Shown here in pieces: positions 1-12,900 of a stretch of DNA of 64,000 nucleotides (within the stretch, counting starts at the first letter, position 1; each line of letters starts with the position of its first letter). The notes below the pieces were generated by a model that saw only the letters and a program-made list of their open reading frames with translations, did no database searches and was not told the origin of the DNA. The stretch covers positions 78,421,056 to 78,485,055 of the forward strand of contig CM049310.1 of assembly GCA_026874595.1 (NCBI GenBank). Reading direction: 5' to 3'. Both the position numbers and the translations under genes were made by a program. The stretch comes from Sipunculus nudus. Taxonomy: Eukaryota; Annelida; Sipuncula; Golfingiida; Sipunculidae.

Positions 1-397
1 ATTATGGAAACAAGATTGTAGTCAATAAAAGAGGACCCACTGTCAAGCATATTTAAGGTTCTTTGTGCAGTGGGTATGAAAATAAAGATCGATAATATAG
101 TGGTGGGTCAATGGGGTAGTCAGGACTTTTTAATAAATATTTTTTTTAATATTGTGGGATATACATTAGGCCTATATACAGAAAATAAATCACATATATT
201 TTCACCATCTACACTATATAGAATAGACCTTAAAAAATAATTATCGTTAACTTTATTGATTCTCTAATTAGGCCCAAAGGCTGTACCCGGTATGCTTACA
301 AATAGACCTAGCCAACTGCCAGTGTCAACTTCAACAAGGTTACCTAATTTCAGTGTGAATAAATACTTGATTTATAAATATTTGGTCAAATTCACTA

Positions 398-480
<83 letters not shown>

Positions 481-600
481 ACAATGCGTGTTTTGTGTGT
501 GAAGGGCATGACCTCAACGGCCCTGTCATCAGTTCTTCAGAAAACCGAGCTATTGTTGATCAGTGTTCAATGCACCGTCCTTAGATATGGTGCCAAGCCG
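1..600. other. 5' flanking sequence, no gene seen
   Basis: AT-rich sequence upstream of the first recognised exon. No codon-like open frame with family resemblance is visible on either strand. The only clear structure is the compound microsatellite at 401-478. An upstream NR5A exon could lie outside the window to the left. Confidence 0.5.
401..478. repeat. compound microsatellite (CT)n(AT)n
   Basis: A run of alternating CT is followed directly by alternating AT, about 78 bp in all. It lies about 330 bp upstream of the first coding exon and about 170 bp from the promoter-like patch. It should be length-polymorphic. An open frame that runs through it on the + strand codes only for low-complexity Leu/Ser then Tyr/Ile and is not a gene. 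Confidence 0.95.
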
Positions 601-619
601 CTTTGTGTATTTATTGTAA

Positions 620-665
620 CCGGTAGTGGCCACCAGAGGACGCATGCGCAGTGGAAGCATGGCGT
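620..665 (+). promoter_or_regulatory. promoter-like patch with NRF1-like and CTCF-like motifs
   Basis: The 10-mer CGCATGCGCA at 641-650 matches the NRF1 half-site palindrome. CCACCAGAGGACGC at 630-643 matches 13 of 14 positions of the vertebrate CTCF core (CCASYAGRKGGCRS). AAGCATGGCG at about 655-664 resembles a YY1-type initiator. This is the only cluster of CpG-containing motifs in the first kilobase, and it lies about 150 bp upstream of the first ATG, which suggests a TATA-less promoter for the long isoform. Inference only. A splice acceptor-like sequence at 778-800 allows instead that the first exon seen here is not the transcript's first. Confidence 0.3.
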
Positions 666-805
666 CAGAGCTCCATCTTGTAAACAGAAGTAGGGCACCG
701 ATTTAGCAAGGATGTCACGCTTGTTTGGGTCCTAATTGGTGCCGCATAAGTCTCGCATAACCTTCGATCCCTACTGCAGGCTTTCCTTTGGCCATCTCAG
801 TTCGG

Positions 806-998
806 ATGGAAATGATACAGCACTCTGAGTCAGTGCTGGATGACACTGTACCCTCCCCACCGGTCTCCAGCGCCAACCATACGAACCCAGCTGGCCAGCC
901 CGGTTATCAGGACCTCACAAGTCCTCGCGACGTCGATTATGTTGACAGTCCTTGCTCAGACCCTGGGGCTGACGACACAAAGTCTGGGGATGGCGAAG
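806..998 (+). CDS. NR5A: NR5A exon 1: N-terminal A/B region
   Basis: Encodes 64 residues plus one base, starting [10 protein letters not shown] and rich in Ser, Pro, Asp and Gly. The donor at 998/999 reads GAAG|GTAGGT and leaves phase 1, which joins exactly to exon 2 and creates Ala65. The frame is closed upstream by a TAA at 758-760. The first ATG (806) has a weak context (C at -3, G at +4); the second, at 812, has G at -3. A polypyrimidine stretch ending CAG at 800 could be a splice acceptor, so this exon may begin at 801 and be preceded by another. No domain is recognisable here; A/B regions of this family are poorly conserved. Assignment rests on position, phase and an acidic Ser/Pro composition. 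Confidence 0.65.
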
Positions 999-3900
999 GT
1001 AGGTCCATCACGCACAATAATACCCCCAAAACAATGCTCTTTACACAGATAAGTCCCCCAGTGTATTGTGACGTTGAAAAGAGTCCAAATACTGGATCAG
1101 GCCATGTCTTGGACCACTTGATGATAATAAAACCTTCCCATCTCACTGTCCAGGGAGGGTAACGGGCAGGTCATACCCTGTTATAGGTTGTGGTTTCTGT
1201 TTGGGTTTCAGGACATGTCTGTGAGCAGAGAGATCCCTTAAATCCAGAGGTATGCTGTGGCATGCTGGATTTATTGACACAAATTGACACACTATCCCTG
1301 TTTTAGACATCTGTATTTATTATCAGTTTGCTACACAGGCTTTCCATTCAGTGCCACTTCACTGTTTTTAAAAACAGGCAGTCGGTAGGAATTTATCAAA
1401 TTATGTGACTTTAACAGAAAAGTTATCTGATCGTCTAGTTCTAGAGAATATACAGACTGGGGGGGGGGGGGGGGGGGCAGTGCTGGTATGTGGACACATA
1501 TTGTTAATGTTTTGCTTACATTGACTTTTTGTCTTACTTATTCTAATTGAGACTTGCATTATAATTGTTGGTAAATGTAATTACAAGCATATCTCACTCT
1601 TCCTAGTCTTAGTCATTGAAATATCAGCGGTAAGTACTAAGTAGGAATATTAACTTTAACTTAGGTCTGATAAGTGATATAATTATAAATTATTGATTTG
1701 AAATTGAACCAGATGAATTGTAATAAAATAAACAATCAATCTTGTTTAGACAATGCATATTCTCTTTGTAACATTTATGTATTGGTTTGTCAAGTTAAAA
1801 TTTCATTTCACTAATTGCCCCGCCCCTTTCTTGACGTCTAGAGGATTAAGTGATATTATGATCAGCTGGTCACAGTCACAATTGTGAATTCATGAACCAA
1901 CAGGCTTTCTTGCTTAAAATGGACCTCTTTATATGCCAGCTATGTTGAATATAAATGAAACAGTGTTTTCTCCATAAATTCAGGGTTTGGACATTCTATC
2001 CATTAGAGGATTGTAAGAAATACTATCTCCCTTTAAATGAGGGACCCGGCCTGATAACATATAATCGAAAATGGGTGTGACTGCTTTTCCAGGTGTGTGA
2101 TTTGGACTGTAAGGCTCATGGCCACTTGTGTAGTCTTCAGTTTAGTAATTAAAATGAATTCAACTTGAGTCCACACAGTCCAAAGGTGGAATATGAGTTG
2201 TACAGTTTGTCTGTCACTGGTTGGGTAATTAGGATGATTTCAACTAGAGTACACAATACTACACATACTCAAGGGGTGTTTTGTACAGCAGGCTAGTCTC
2301 AGTAGTCTGAGTTAATTAATATTGATAATAATCTTATAATGCTTCAAATAAAAGTAAATAAATACTTCTAATTAAATTTGTTGAGAAATTACATACACAT
2401 TTCAGGGAATAATTTACTCCAGAGTCAATTGATAGGTAAATTGTAATAATAGATCATCAATATTACAAAACAGTCAGTAGTTCATGACTGACTAGCAGTT
2501 TTACTATTTGCTTATATTTCAGCCTTTTTCTTACAACTGACTATCAGAAATTATGCCTGTGAATCTATTCAATTATAGATTTTTTACCTTTCATTTAATT
2601 CTTGATTCAGTTATTACTTTTAAGTAGTTAATTACAAATTAAAGCAATTTTACCAAAATGGATGTTAGTAAATTTCAGCAGTTGAAAGAAACATGTAGCT
2701 CTCCCACTGTTTTATGCCTTCATATATGTTTCTTTGAAAGTGGAGTGGTCCACCAGCAAACATTTAAATTAGATTTGGGGCACATACATAGTGAAAGGCT
2801 TCAACATTGCAGACTGCCAAATTGTCAAATTTGAGAGCTCACAGGGGACTTTGGGATGGTACATGCAAAAAAAAATAATAACAGAAATTAATAAATTCCA
2901 AGGTTATTAATCCATTAAAGTTTAATTGAGAGCATGTAATTAAATGCATCGATCCTTTGGTGAATTGTTACACCCCTGTCAGAAATATAATTAAGATTAT
3001 TAAAATCATAAAATTAACTAATATTGTTCACGAGACGACACACTTGTATACTATTGCAAATGGTTTGGTATACCTCATCATGGAAGACCACCTCATGGGT
3101 TAGAAGTATCTTAAACCAAAGAGAATCAATGGTGTAATTCCTGACCTCCAGAGGTACAAGGTTAAATGCATGTCCACTTGTTTTATCAGAACTAGATCCT
3201 GGCCCTGTCAATATACCATTTTGATCTGTTAAGTTTACTCCTACCATTATGTTTATAATTGAATTGTTGCAAATTAATATTCAGTACAGGCTTTCTGTAT
3301 CTCAAAATAGCATAAAAGCAATCGTTTGATCTCAATCCCGGATATAAGAAAATGCCCTTTGACTTCACTTTGATATTGCATAGCATTAGCACAAATGCTG
3401 AGAGTAATTATTAATAAGTACTAGTAGGGCTGTAAAAAACTAAAATTACATAAAATAATGAATGCAACAAATCAAAGCCAGTCAGTAATTGATAAATCAG
3501 GCATGCAATTATAAATTTGTTTCAGTCAGTGCATTCACAGATTGACAGTTATTTTTATATCTTCTTGAATGATCTCTAGCTCACACCCAAGGACAAATAA
3601 AAAAAATATATTTGATGTGGTAAGCACTGTTTTCCTTCTAAGTTAAAAAGGTCACCATTTATCCTACATTAATTGTTAGTGCAGTATAAATGGATACAAT
3701 TAAAGAGTAACTGATATGGTAAAGTGCATGTTCATCTCTTCACCATCTTGGAAGGAAATGCTTGGTAGATACTGTGGAAGTGGCTTTGTTAGCGGGGTTT
3801 TAATTTTCCTGCTTTTAGCGGAGCTAGATTTGCACTAAATGAACAATAATTTTTATTTTATACAACCTAGACCACTTTAAAACCCCCTCCCAATGGCTTT

Positions 3901-6900
3901 GAACTATGACTGAGGGCCAGTCGTGATTGTTGTCAGCTCTGTTCCATGTTCACACGTGGCGGGCTGCTTCTAGTTAGTGATCACAGTTGTTATTGTTGAG
4001 CAATTCTACAACTTACTCAAATGTCACACAACATGACTGCACGTGACTGCAAGTGCCATTGCATCATCAAACGTGATGACTGTTGGTTAATTACATATTG
4101 TTTACACCTTGCAGTCACAGTAATCAGTCACCTGCAGCATGAACACAGTCATCTGGAGCTTGTAAGCTGTCTTTTATAAAATCTTTGAAAAAGTTTAATG
4201 ATTTCATCCAAAATAAATTTCCTACACATATGGATTTGCGTGAAAACTTTAACTGCGCTATCACTAGAAAAGAAAAAAAGTGCGAAAATTAAGACAAACC
4301 AAATTAACCACTTCCACAGTATTTGCCTGAGAATATTGTTATTGTATTGAATAAAAGGATCAAGAATTGAAGGGCAATTACCAATAATTAAATTGATTGA
4401 GATACCATTTGGCATTTCACAGGTTTGGTAATTTGTGTTAAAAATATGAAGTGTTGGATAGAATAAATATTTTCGTCTAGGTGTAAAGAAGTGTTTAATC
4501 CTTAGAGTATTGGCATTCAGGCATACATCTATCAGAACTAGAATTTTTAAAACTACTGACAACTGTGATATTAACAATAAGGTTATGACAAATGCAGTTA
4601 TGTTTCTCAGCTGTAAATGCACTAAATTGACCTACCAGTATATAGCTAAGATTAAAAGGAAATATCATCACTTGGAATCATGCAAGCCTCATATCAGTGT
4701 GTGCTGTAGATAGTACTAGATACAAGAGATATTACACAGGTCTGCAGTTTTAGAAAAAGGATGGAAGTGTTTGTATATTTAGGTAAACCAATCTGTGTTA
4801 ACATTTGCTTGAGGAATGTTTTACTGATGAAAGTTCTCTGTAGAAAGGTATGTTGCAAGGACTGAGTGTTCTTGAATACAATCAATAATATTTGTTTGGC
4901 AAGAAAAATTCATGAAGGGCAAGTAAAAACTAGATGTTACTTGCCTGACTGGGCAAGTACTTTCAAAAGTTAATGTCAAGCCCTGAACACCTCCTTCCCA
5001 CAATATTTAAGATATCCATTAAATAAGTTTCTGATGTGTTGACTCAAACCCTATGCTGCAAAGATGGTGTCCAGGAATTTTAACACATATATTGCTCCAT
5101 GGAACTTTTTTATCAGTGAAAACGTGCCTTGAAAGAGCACTGCATGCACATGGACTTACTGCCACTTTTCACGAAAGGGCACTTGTTCCAATTTTATTTA
5201 CGTCACATAATCACGCTTTATAGATGGGCATGTGATCACATGATATAAACCCTAATGGCCAAAAATATGGTATCAAATCCAATAAAATGCTAATCCTTTT
5301 AGTTATACATGCATGGATTTACACCCAAATTAAATTACTGGAGAATTTCACTATACAGACCTGTATGTCAAATTTCAAAGAAAGCCATGAAACCATTCTT
5401 GAGATATCTTGTGGAAACACACTGAAGCAATAACTCTAGCTTCTTGCAGAGTTTAGCCATACTGTTAGATATCCTAAAGATCCCCTACCAAACCAAAACT
5501 GAGTCACTGCGACTTCATTCCTTTGAGAAATTAAGGGAAACCTCAATTTTTCATTTAAAAACCGTGATCACCCTTCAGGACTGCTTAAATTAAAACCATT
5601 CATCTGTTATTCATCATATTTACCATAAATATTCCCATATGTAGTTCCTTAGTACATGCAAGAAATTAGGTCAGTATCACGTAATTTATTGAAAGCTATT
5701 GGCCCAAACATAATGCACTTTGTAAAAAATCAGGAAGGATATTTACTCACTTTTAATGAGAATCTTTGGAGCTGGAAACTTTTTACAGGGATATAAATTT
5801 ATTTAATCTAGATTAAATTGTATACCAATAATTTGATCTGATTTTTGTAAATTAGCATAATTTTAAATCAGCACCTAAAATTTTGCCCAATTTTGACCAT
5901 GGCACATTTTTTCCTTTAGGTACATTTGATTTAATTTTCACAGCAGGTTCACATAAGGATTTAATCTGTTAAATCATGATTTTTGAAAATAAAAGATAAA
6001 AGTTAAGGCTAGTTTTTAAATTTTTTTTTCAGAGGTTCCATTGTATTCAATTGCATTGTCAAGCTCCAGGCTGCCCACTTCTGGTCACCACAGCCCTGCC
6101 TCTGTAACCTTATTGATGATGCAACACTGGTCAAGCACCTCTGCGGTCACAGATGTACAGTTCTTCTCATGTTAACTTCCCTCCTCACCCCCAAGTTTAT
6201 TGCAGTAATTGTTATTGTTTGAAGTGTATCCCCCCCCCCCCCCCCCACACACACACCATCAAGTCCTTGCAACTGTGGAGTGGGAACCTTATGGCAACTG
6301 TATACATTTTATAAACTAGAAAAAAATATTGTTTAATAAAAAAATAGCATGTAATTGGACAAATATGTAAACTGCTTAACTGTCAACAGCTTTACTTATA
6401 AGAAATCCTCCCGTGATCATGGTAAAAGTATTGGTCTTATATTCACAAACAGGCTTCAGTTTCAACATTAGGAAACACATGGTCAGAGCACAAAATATAT
6501 TTTGCATAAACTTCTTCAATCATATCTTCCAACCAAGGCTTATGTTACCTTTTCTTCTCAGACTTTATCTCATTTGATATTATTTTAGATTTTAACCATC
6601 AAGGTCAACTTCAGCTGAGCACTTTGACCCATGGGTCCCTTGTTACTCTGAGGGTTCATTTTTTGATGTTCATTCTGGACAGTATAATCTTCTATACTAC
6701 TAGGGGGTGTTGGGTTGTTGCCTGGCCTTCTCATCTGCTTTCAGCAGACAAATAGTTTAACTGAGCAAGTCATGGGAGTGTGCCCATTGTATAGACATAT
6801 CCATAAAGAATTGTCATTAATATTTGGCAACCACCCAGAGTTCATCAGGTGCACCAGTGACCATCATTGGACACTGACATACCATCCAGATTCCCACGGA

Positions 6901-9900
6901 GATTATTGAATTTATCCTTTATACAAATATAAAACTGGTGTGTGGCATACTGGTATGAGTGGAGCAAAAAAAATATGAGGACAGAAAAAAAGGTATGGTT
7001 CTCAGGCACTTTTTTCAGAAATCAGTGTGGTCGGGTGATATTTATTTTTTTACCTTTTTTGTATGTTTTATTAAAAATGTTATATGATCAGGGAGAAGCA
7101 TGAAAACAGGTATAACAGGTTTTTGCTAAACAGGTAAAAGCGCTACATAACAAAGGAAATCTTTTTAAAATTGTTATATTATATCTTGAAAGATGAAAAT
7201 CAAAATAAAATTTTTGATGGGGGGGGGGGGGGTAAAAATTGATGCAGGCATAAATTTGAAAGTCATAGCATGAATCTTACTCTTGATTTTCTAGGTTTGA
7301 ATAGATTTGTTCACTCTGGTATGGTACACTAAATACAGTATCTTCTGCAGTATATATATAATTTAGACTTGTTTGCAGTGATCACCACAGGACTAGCCAT
7401 TTAAACAAGAGGAACCTTTTTATGTGCTCACGTTGTAAAGAGATACATTTGGCACTTATTAACTGCCTGATTTCCTGGTATAAGAAAATGTCTGTTATGT
7501 AGTTGGAAGCTTCCCAATAAAGATAAGAAAATTGTGCTTGAGAATCAATCAGTTTAAGTTTGGCATTATTCAACACACGAAAGTTGACTATTAATTTCAG
7601 GAGAACCAGATGTGAGTTACTCTAGTTGAAATATTTTGTTGAAACATCAACAAGTTCTTAACTTGGTAGGGATGTTTTTCACTGACCTTCCCTTGTTCAT
7701 GATAAGTCAGTCCTTCAGGAGATTAAAGGGACCTATTCACATACCAGGTATGTTAAATTTACATGAATTGTAGTATTTTCAAAGTAAATATTATGGAATC
7801 TGCCACATTGTCTTTTTAAAACTTTACTCTCTCCTGCACATAAGTGGATATAAACATGCATCAGGCACAACCAGTGGTGCCAAACATAAACATAGCCAGC
7901 ATGCCATCTGATGACCATTCTGTGCAACTTTACAATTCAGGATTTATCTAGCTTCCAATCAGTGTGTCATCTGTTTTGTCTGTTTCTTCTTTCTTGTTTA
8001 TCTTCTTTGTGTAGGAATTGTTCCTCATGCACAAGTTCTGATCTCTGGTCATGCAGTTTTGTTATGCTAAATGGACAAATGTGGACTGTGTTTACTGTGT
8101 TGACACAGAACCATAAAAACAAGTGATTTCTTGATAGTAAGCCTATGTAAGGAGTGATTTCTTGATAGTAAGCCTATGTACGGGAATAGTTTTGCTGGGG
8201 AAACTTTTGCATGCAGTCAAAATGAACTAATAGCATAAGATAATACACATATTATTGCAAATTTTTATGTAACATTATTATCAAGATTAACTCCAGTGGA
8301 TAAACACTGTTGTGGTGAAGAGATTACAATAATCAGACATCTTGTTCATGAACTGTATTGGTCATCAGATTGACTATGGTTTCACAAACTGAGCTTTTAA
8401 ACGTTTTTTTCTCTCAGCTGGACCACCCAGAATCTTGAAAAGAATTCAGAAAGTGGCAATGCAGCCAGGGTCATGAAAGTAATTTATAAAAGAATGTTAA
8501 AGACAGTAAATCTTTTAAATTGATGGAAGCTCAAGAGGTCACCAGAAAACACATACACTCCTGAGAATTGAAATAAAAAAATTGGTTTAATTTTGTAATA
8601 GGTTTGTGATCTTTAAAATTTGACAGGGCTTTCTACTAATGGCTTTTTTACAAGGGGGGTTTGATACAATGAAGATTTATTAAAACTACTAAATAGCCAC
8701 GTTCAAGATCTTGCACCTCAAAATTTTGTTATAGTATTTTAATTGAAATTCCTTTAGCAGTGCATATTCCATATTTTTGCCCAGATATTTTAAAATTGAT
8801 TTGTCCAGTACAACTTTGTAAAATCAAACACTTAACCAGAATGCTCATTTTTCATTACAGCAGTTTCAGTAAACAGATTGGTCATGGAGATAAAGAAGTA
8901 GAATAAGTGTATTACTATCAGTACATTTCATGATAAGTGCACGACAGAAAAAAATGGTTTGAATGACTGTTTTGCAAAAAAAAAATCATTTGAGATATCT
9001 CAATCATGATTAAAGTTGTAAATCCATCAACAAAGCTGTCAGTATTTTATTTTTAAAGGAACATTATCAGGAGCAATATTATGCCTATTCTTTTACACTA
9101 TCAGTTCAGTTTTGCTTTAGTCAAATGTTTCCCAGCAAAACAACCCCAACACACGGTCTCAGTACCTCATATATGGCTGTTTAACATCTTGTTATGGGTC
9201 TGCATGTTGGTAAACAGTCCATGTGTGTCTGTTTACCATAACAAGGCAACCTGACCAGAGGTCCAATTGTGAGCCTTAACATGCAGTGTGTAAGTCAGCG
9301 GGAACATGTATTACATTTTTTTGGTTAAGTCAGTCAGGGCATCTCCTGATTGACGTTTTGAGGCCGGGCGATGCACGCGCTGTGTTTATGTTGTCACCTT
9401 TGATGGCGCCCGGTCCACTGTGTTTAAAGCTCATTTACAGGAGTACGCAAACAGTTTCAGGGCAACATTGTGGAAGGTACACATTTATTTTAAAGGGAAG
9501 AATCTATTTTTCATGTTAATTCAACATACTTTACAGGTGATTGGGCCCCTTTAAATGTGCCCTTATCATATATGGTTCTTGCATCACATTAAAATGTGAA
9601 ATTAATGACCTCATGAAATGCATTTGAATTCAAAACCACAAATTTTATAGACCAGGAAATGTTTGGAAGTGAGTCCACATCAAATCTATATAGGATAATA
9701 ATTTCAGGAAAAACTGTGTTAAAGCGGAAGTATTAATGATTTGAAAGACTTAAAGTAGATGTTTTAGTAGTTTTATTAGCAGCTTGATAGTTAATGGTTA
9801 ATCGAGCACTTTTTATGATCACTATTATGCAAATTAAGTGATTTAACAAATTGGTTCTCTGTACAAACTCTGCACCTTTGACTATAAAGAAATGTCATTC

Positions 9901-12900
9901 TCAGTTACTGCTGTTCCACCAATGCAGTTAGGTAAAATATTTGTTAATACTGGTCAACACTTCTATCTATAAAATGCAATATATTGTTTCCTATATCAGA
10001 TGATTTATCAAATGTAGAAGAAGTGTGCTATATGTACTTAAATGCAGCAGAAGCAGTCTATATACTAGTGCCATATGGCCCCTTTTACATTACAACCAGA
10101 TTACTTGATGTCAGAGTGCCTTTACATCTAGGTCTGAGAAAGCCATTTTAAGTCACCTTGAGGATGCAGACATTTTCGTAATATTTTACAACACCTCATG
10201 GCCTACAGGTACACTGTCAATTGACATAAACCACACTAATCGTTAGCATTTTTAGTGTACTTTCAAAGAACACCAAACATGAACAGGAAAATTTCTGTTT
10301 TAACTCAGCATATTGGTTAACCCCTGTGCATGTTTGTTGAATTTTTGACTGCATGAATACAGGCATGCCTTGCTAGGGTTACTAGACCCAGCCAACTTGT
10401 AGGCAATACAGGAAATAACTCATTACCATAGAGATGGGGTTTCAGTTTGGGTTGTAAGTTCACATGAATTTTCTTGTGTTTATTCACCATTTATAGCATA
10501 ATGTTAAGATTATGGGCCATTTACAACAATATGAATGCAACATGATGGAAGACCACTGCAATGCTTTCTTCGATATTGCTTGTATCACCACTCAAGTAGG
10601 CTTACCAGCTCAATAATCATTGCCTTCTGAGTGGGGTTGTCACAGCTATCTATATACATATGACTCGATGCCAGGAAAGCATAATTTCAAATCTCTGCTG
10701 AAGGCCTGTGAGGTTTTATGTCCCCTGCTTCCTCAGAAGGGGGGACATTGATTTGGGTCTGTCTGTCCGGCTGTCACCTTTTCGTTTCCGTGATAACTTT
10801 CCTAAATGTTATCCAATTTTATTCAAATTTGGTCAGTGATTGCTCTTATATATACCTTGGTTGAGAGTGGTTTTGGAATGTCTGTCTCACATGATAATAA
10901 TATAGTTTGATATTTCACTTTTAGCTCAGCTGACTATAAGTCATCTGAGCTATAGTCGTGGTCCATTGTCCGTCGTCCGTCCGTCTGTCCGTCCGTCCGT
11001 CAGTCCGTCCATCAGTCCGTCCGTAGATGTGGCACGTTTTGAAACCATAAGACCTAGGAATCCAAAATTCAGCATAATGTTAGATGTCCCCAAGATCTCC
11101 TACCAAGCCGAAAACTGGGTCTTTGCGACTTCATTCCTTTGAAAAATTAAGGAAAAACCTCAATTTTTTATCAAAAACCTATTTTCACACTTTAGGACTG
11201 CATAATATCAAAACCACTCATCTGTTTTTCCTCATATTTACTATAAATAATCCTCTATATAATTCCTATGTACATGCCAGAAATAAGGTCTGTATTATTT
11301 AATTTAGAAAAGTTATGGGCCCAAACATAATGCATTTTGTAAATAATCAGGAAAGAAATTTTATCACTTAACACAAAACTTGTTAAAGCTAAGCACTTTT
11401 TTTCCAGTAATATTACTTTTATTAATCAAAATTAAATTGTATACCCAAAATTAGATCAAAATCTTTTAAATTTTTAAAAATATTAGCAAAAATAAAAAAT
11501 TGGTACCTTAAATTTTGCCCAACTTTGACCATGGCACGTTTTTTTTGCTGTAACTGCTGTGGATTTAATTTTCACAGCATGTTTTTGTTAGCATTTCAAC
11601 TGTAAACACCAAAAATTTGAAACCAGTTGATCAAAAACTGTGGATTTTATTCAAGTTTTCAAGCACCATGTCACATATTGCTAGTGTTATGCAGTTTGCT
11701 AGAGCTCAGCTCCCGAGCTTCAGCTCTAAGTTCCTTAAATTTGGCATACAGTTAGATTTCTCCAAAATCCCCTACCATGCCAAGAATTTGGTCACTAGGA
11801 CTTAATTCCTTCGAGATATCAATGAAAAACTTCATTTTTCCATTAAAAACCCAATGTTAAACTTTAAGACTGCCTAATATCAAAACCACTGATCTGACTT
11901 TGATCATATATAATATACATATTTTTCTATACATTCACTATGCACATGCCAGAAATGATGTCAGTATTGTGTATTTTTTTAAGTTATGGGCCCAAACATA
12001 ATGCACTTTGTAAAAAATCAAGAAATATATTTATTCCCTTAACAAGGGCATTGCTGAAGCTAGAGATTTTTTTTGTCAGGGATGTAACATTATTTAATCA
12101 AGATTCAATTGAATACCCAAAATTAGTTCTGAATTTTTCAAATTTTATAAGTTATTAGTATAAATATAAAATTAGTACCTTAAATTTTGCCCAACTGTGA
12201 CCATGGCACGTTTGTTTCCCGTGAGCACTGTTGATATAATTTTCATATCATGCACACATAAGGATTTCAGCTTTTTAGTTTAGAAAGCTGAAAGAAATTT
12301 GCCAAATATTGTAGCTTTTATTAATGTTTTTTTAAGAGACCCTGTAAGACTTTTGCTCTCTCCAGCCCCTCTTGAGTCATCTGTATGTTGACCTTGTTGA
12401 CCTTTCATCAAATTATGCACGCTTGAGGGGAGAATCCAGGCAGCTTATGGCTAGCCACAGTTGATCCAGGTGTTCAACCCAACTCATCTAGTAGTTTTAA
12501 CCAACAACATAACAATAAACAATAAATTAATAAATTTTTATTGGTTTTTAATAACAAATTAAAGAAAAATAGAAAATGAATTTGTTAGTTTATAATAACA
12601 GGAAATTAACTTGCAGTTACTGATGATATAAGAATCTTGTATCGATGGGTATAATGTCACATATTCCAAATAACACCATGCAGTCACCTATGGCATTTTT
12701 CAGTTCATTTTTAATGATAAAGAAGTAAATCATATTATTCATTACTAATCATTAAGGATTATATGAAGGAAATTAATGATAGACAGAGATGCAGTTGATA
12801 ATATTAATCTAGATTCCTACTGTGTCTAGTGTGTACATTGATGTGAAATTAGTCCAAAATGAATTTTTTACAGTTATTTTTTAATATAAATAAAAGCCAT

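Noticed and set aside
292-693. 133-codon + strand frame upstream of exon 1
   Set aside because: It runs through the (CT)n(AT)n microsatellite and codes for low-complexity sequence with no family resemblance.
4149-4622. 157-codon minus-strand frame
   Set aside because: Composition is that of AT-rich random DNA (Ile, Leu, Phe, Asn); no motif, no splice context and no repeat protein.
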